Shown: positions 4,501-5,856 of the stretch, piece after piece
Numbering within the stretch: the first letter of the stretch is position 1
Layout: the number at the start of each line of letters is the position of its first letter
DNA from: Actinomycetota bacterium
GTDB taxonomy: Bacteria; Actinomycetota; Thermoleophilia; Solirubrobacterales; Solirubrobacteraceae
DNA: 5,856 bases
Assembly: GCA_903970315.1 (NCBI GenBank)
Contig: CAJCIJ010000188.1
Location: 1 to 5,856 of the forward strand
Reading direction: 5' to 3'
The notes under the pieces: generated by a model
What the model was told of the DNA's origin: nothing
The model's input: the letters and a program-made list of their open reading frames with translations, nothing else
The model's database searches: none
Translations under genes and position numbers: made by a program

Positions 4501-5856
4501 TCACGGCTGCAGGCCCATGTCGGCAAGCAGCTTCTCGATCCGAGCAGCGGTGCAACGGTGACGCTCCACCTCTCGCGGCCATCCACGCTCCCGGGCGTCC
4601 TCGGCCATGGTCAGCTCCAGCTTATGCCGCTGTCCCAGGCGTGGAGCGTACGCCGGCGTGGTCACGAAGCGCGAGCAGCCAAGATAGATCTCGCACTCAC
4701 ACGGGCCCTCAGCCGGTAGGCGCAGGCAGTGGCCAAGCTCCAGCTCAGTCTTAAAAAAGTTGGTCTTGAGCCAGTCTACCGCAGATTTGCCGAGCGCGCC
4801 GGAGCGGATTGCCTCCGCACCTGGACCGGCGATCACCGCGCCTGGCTCCAGCACAGCCCGGTAGTCCCGCAGGATTTCCGGATCGCTGATCCGGCTGTAC
4901 ACCAACGACATGCTCGGGCTGCGGTGTCCCAGCACGCTCATTATCGTGTGGATCCTAGCTCCGCGCTCGGCCAACTGCGTGCCGACGGTGTGGCGGAACC
5001 GGTGGGCGCTGACGGCGGGGCGCCCCCGGACATCCACGAGGCCCGCGGCCTCGCAAGCGTGCTGCAGGCTGGTTTCGAACAGTGGCTGGACGCCGAGCAA
5101 TCTACCCTGGTGGGCGAAGAGGTGTCGTGTAACGTCGCCAGTCCGCTCGTCGCGCAGCGGGCGGTCGGGTGCAGCGGCCCTGATGGCCTGCACGACACGC
5201 AGGGCCTCGGCCGCTTCCTTGTGCAGCGGCACGAGCCGCTCCTCCAACGTCTTGCCCGCAGGAATGCGCAGCCGCGGTGTCCCGTCGGGATACTTGTCCA
5301 GGCAGTCGAGGCGGAGGCGTCTGATCTCACTCCGGCGCGCGCCGCTCCAGCGTGCCGTGAGCAGGGCGGCGCGCGCAAACGGACAGGCAAGCCCTCGAAC
5401 GGCCACCATCAGCCGCTCCAGCTCGGACTCGGGGATAAAGCGCGGGACTCGGGCCGAGGTGCGCGGCATGTCGTATCTGCCCAGGACCTCGCGTGTCGGC
5501 GCCTCGGGCCAGTTCAGCAGCCTGATCTCCCGGACGAAGCAACGTAGGGTCGCTGCCCTGTCAGCGACAGTGCCGCGGGCCAAGGGCGCGGCAGCGGCGC
5601 CATCGGGCGACGTCTTGGGTATTACCATGCCGCGAACAAAGCCGAGGGCGTGCTCGCGCGTGACGAAGGCCCAGGATGCCACCTCCGGCGCTGCTTCCGC
5701 CAAGTGCTCTAGGAAGCGGCGCAAGGCCAGGCGCATTTTGTAGATGTGCAGCGGAGTCATCGTTGCCTCGCGCAGGCGGAGCCACCGCTCAACCACCTCC
5801 ACCATCTCGCGCTGGACAGGTACAGAGGCGGGCGGGCGCGTTCTGAGCTTCTTGGG
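4501..5856 (-). CDS. Tyrosine recombinase / integrase, N-terminus outside window
   Basis: The frame is open to the window edge: 17 further sense codons lie before ATG 5805, so the gene is probably cut off at its 5' end; ATG 5805 would give 434 residues. Numbering from that ATG, the SAM-like core-binding domain covers about 1-110 and the catalytic domain about 125-320. The catalytic set is complete: Arg157 (GARRSEI), Lys185 (AGKTLEER), His268 and Arg271 (HRFRH), His294 (VLGH) and the nucleophile Tyr303 (LVYSRI). This enzyme class cuts and rejoins DNA through a 3'-phosphotyrosine link, integrating or excising mobile DNA. An added C-terminal region of about 130 residues holds Cys360, Cys369, Cys371 and Cys377 (GPCECEIYLGC), then a charged helix. 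Such tails occur in large recombinases of the Tn554/recombinase-in-trio kind; membership is inference. No other recombinase follows downstream, so in a trio it would be the last one. Confidence 0.88.
   Translation of the reverse strand, partial: PKKLRTRPPASVPVQREMVEVVERWLRLREATMTPLHIYKMRLALRRFLEHLAEAAPEVASWAFVTREHALGFVRGMVIPKTSPDGAAAAPLARGTVADRAATLRCFVREIRLLNWPEAPTREVLGRYDMPRTSARVPRFIPESELERLMVAVRGLACPFARAALLTARWSGARRSEIRRLRLDCLDKYPDGTPRLRIPAGKTLEERLVPLHKEAAEALRVVQAIRAAAPDRPLRDERTGDVTRHLFAHQGRLLGVQPLFETSLQHACEAAGLVDVRGRPAVSAHRFRHTVGTQLAERGARIHTIMSVLGHRSPSMSLVYSRISDPEILRDYRAVLEPGAVIAGPGAEAIRSGALGKSAVDWLKTNFFKTELELGHCLRLPAEGPCECEIYLGCSRFVTTPAYAPRLGQRHKLELTMAEDARERGWPREVERHRCTAARIEKLLADMGLQP

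Noticed and set aside
3648..4586. 312-codon minus-strand open frame
   Set aside because: It is antisense to the AraC-type gene, whose two helix-turn-helix motifs are clear; no domain seen in the minus frame.
4729..5547. 272-codon plus-strand open frame
   Set aside because: It is antisense to the tyrosine recombinase, which has a full catalytic set.
1..5856. tRNA, CRISPR array, insertion-sequence ends or a complete new multi-gene system
   Set aside because: I found no cloverleaf, no regularly spaced repeats, no transposase of DDE type and no set of linked unknown genes large enough to call a system.

Overview
The window is GC-rich bacterial DNA. Its gene content suggests a proteobacterium, perhaps a beta-proteobacterium of the Burkholderia/Cupriavidus type. 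That assignment is inference from the GC-rich coding and the protein families (a YhhS/YfcJ-like transporter, an XF1762-family protein and a small zinc-ribbon protein often met on islands and prophages). No rRNA, tRNA, CRISPR array or recognisable insertion sequence is present.

Left part (1-1117), accessory in character: a long imperfect stem-loop at the edge, then a small plus-strand zinc-ribbon protein (83-340), facing a minus-strand XF1762-family, GNAT-like protein (308-1117). The two genes converge and overlap at their 3' ends. The last 54 or so codons of the XF1762 frame lie beyond the conserved domain and run through a hairpin, so that end looks like read-through of a lost stop.

Middle part (1118-4337), a metabolic or efflux cassette: a minus-strand pair consisting of a 12-TM MFS transporter (2234-3430) followed 50 bases later by a zinc-free, NADPH-type MDR oxidoreductase (1266-2183) with a good Shine-Dalgarno. 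Divergent from the transporter is an AraC-family regulator (3570-4337), the expected controller of the pair. It is interrupted by one in-frame amber codon (3780-3782) between its cupin-like sensor half and its double helix-turn-helix half; no frameshift is involved.

Right part (4338-5856): a 163-base convergent spacer, then a minus-strand tyrosine recombinase (4501 to the window edge) with all catalytic residues and a C-terminal Cys-rich patch. Its reading frame is still open at base 5856, so its N-terminus lies outside the window. Recombinase, zinc-ribbon and XF1762 protein together suggest an integrated element or genomic island, with the AraC/MFS/oxidoreductase set as cargo or as neighbouring chromosome. 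No clearly new multi-gene system is visible. The strongest points for a second look are the amber-interrupted regulator, the degenerate convergent gene ends at 308-472, and several perfect inverted repeats in the intergenic regions.
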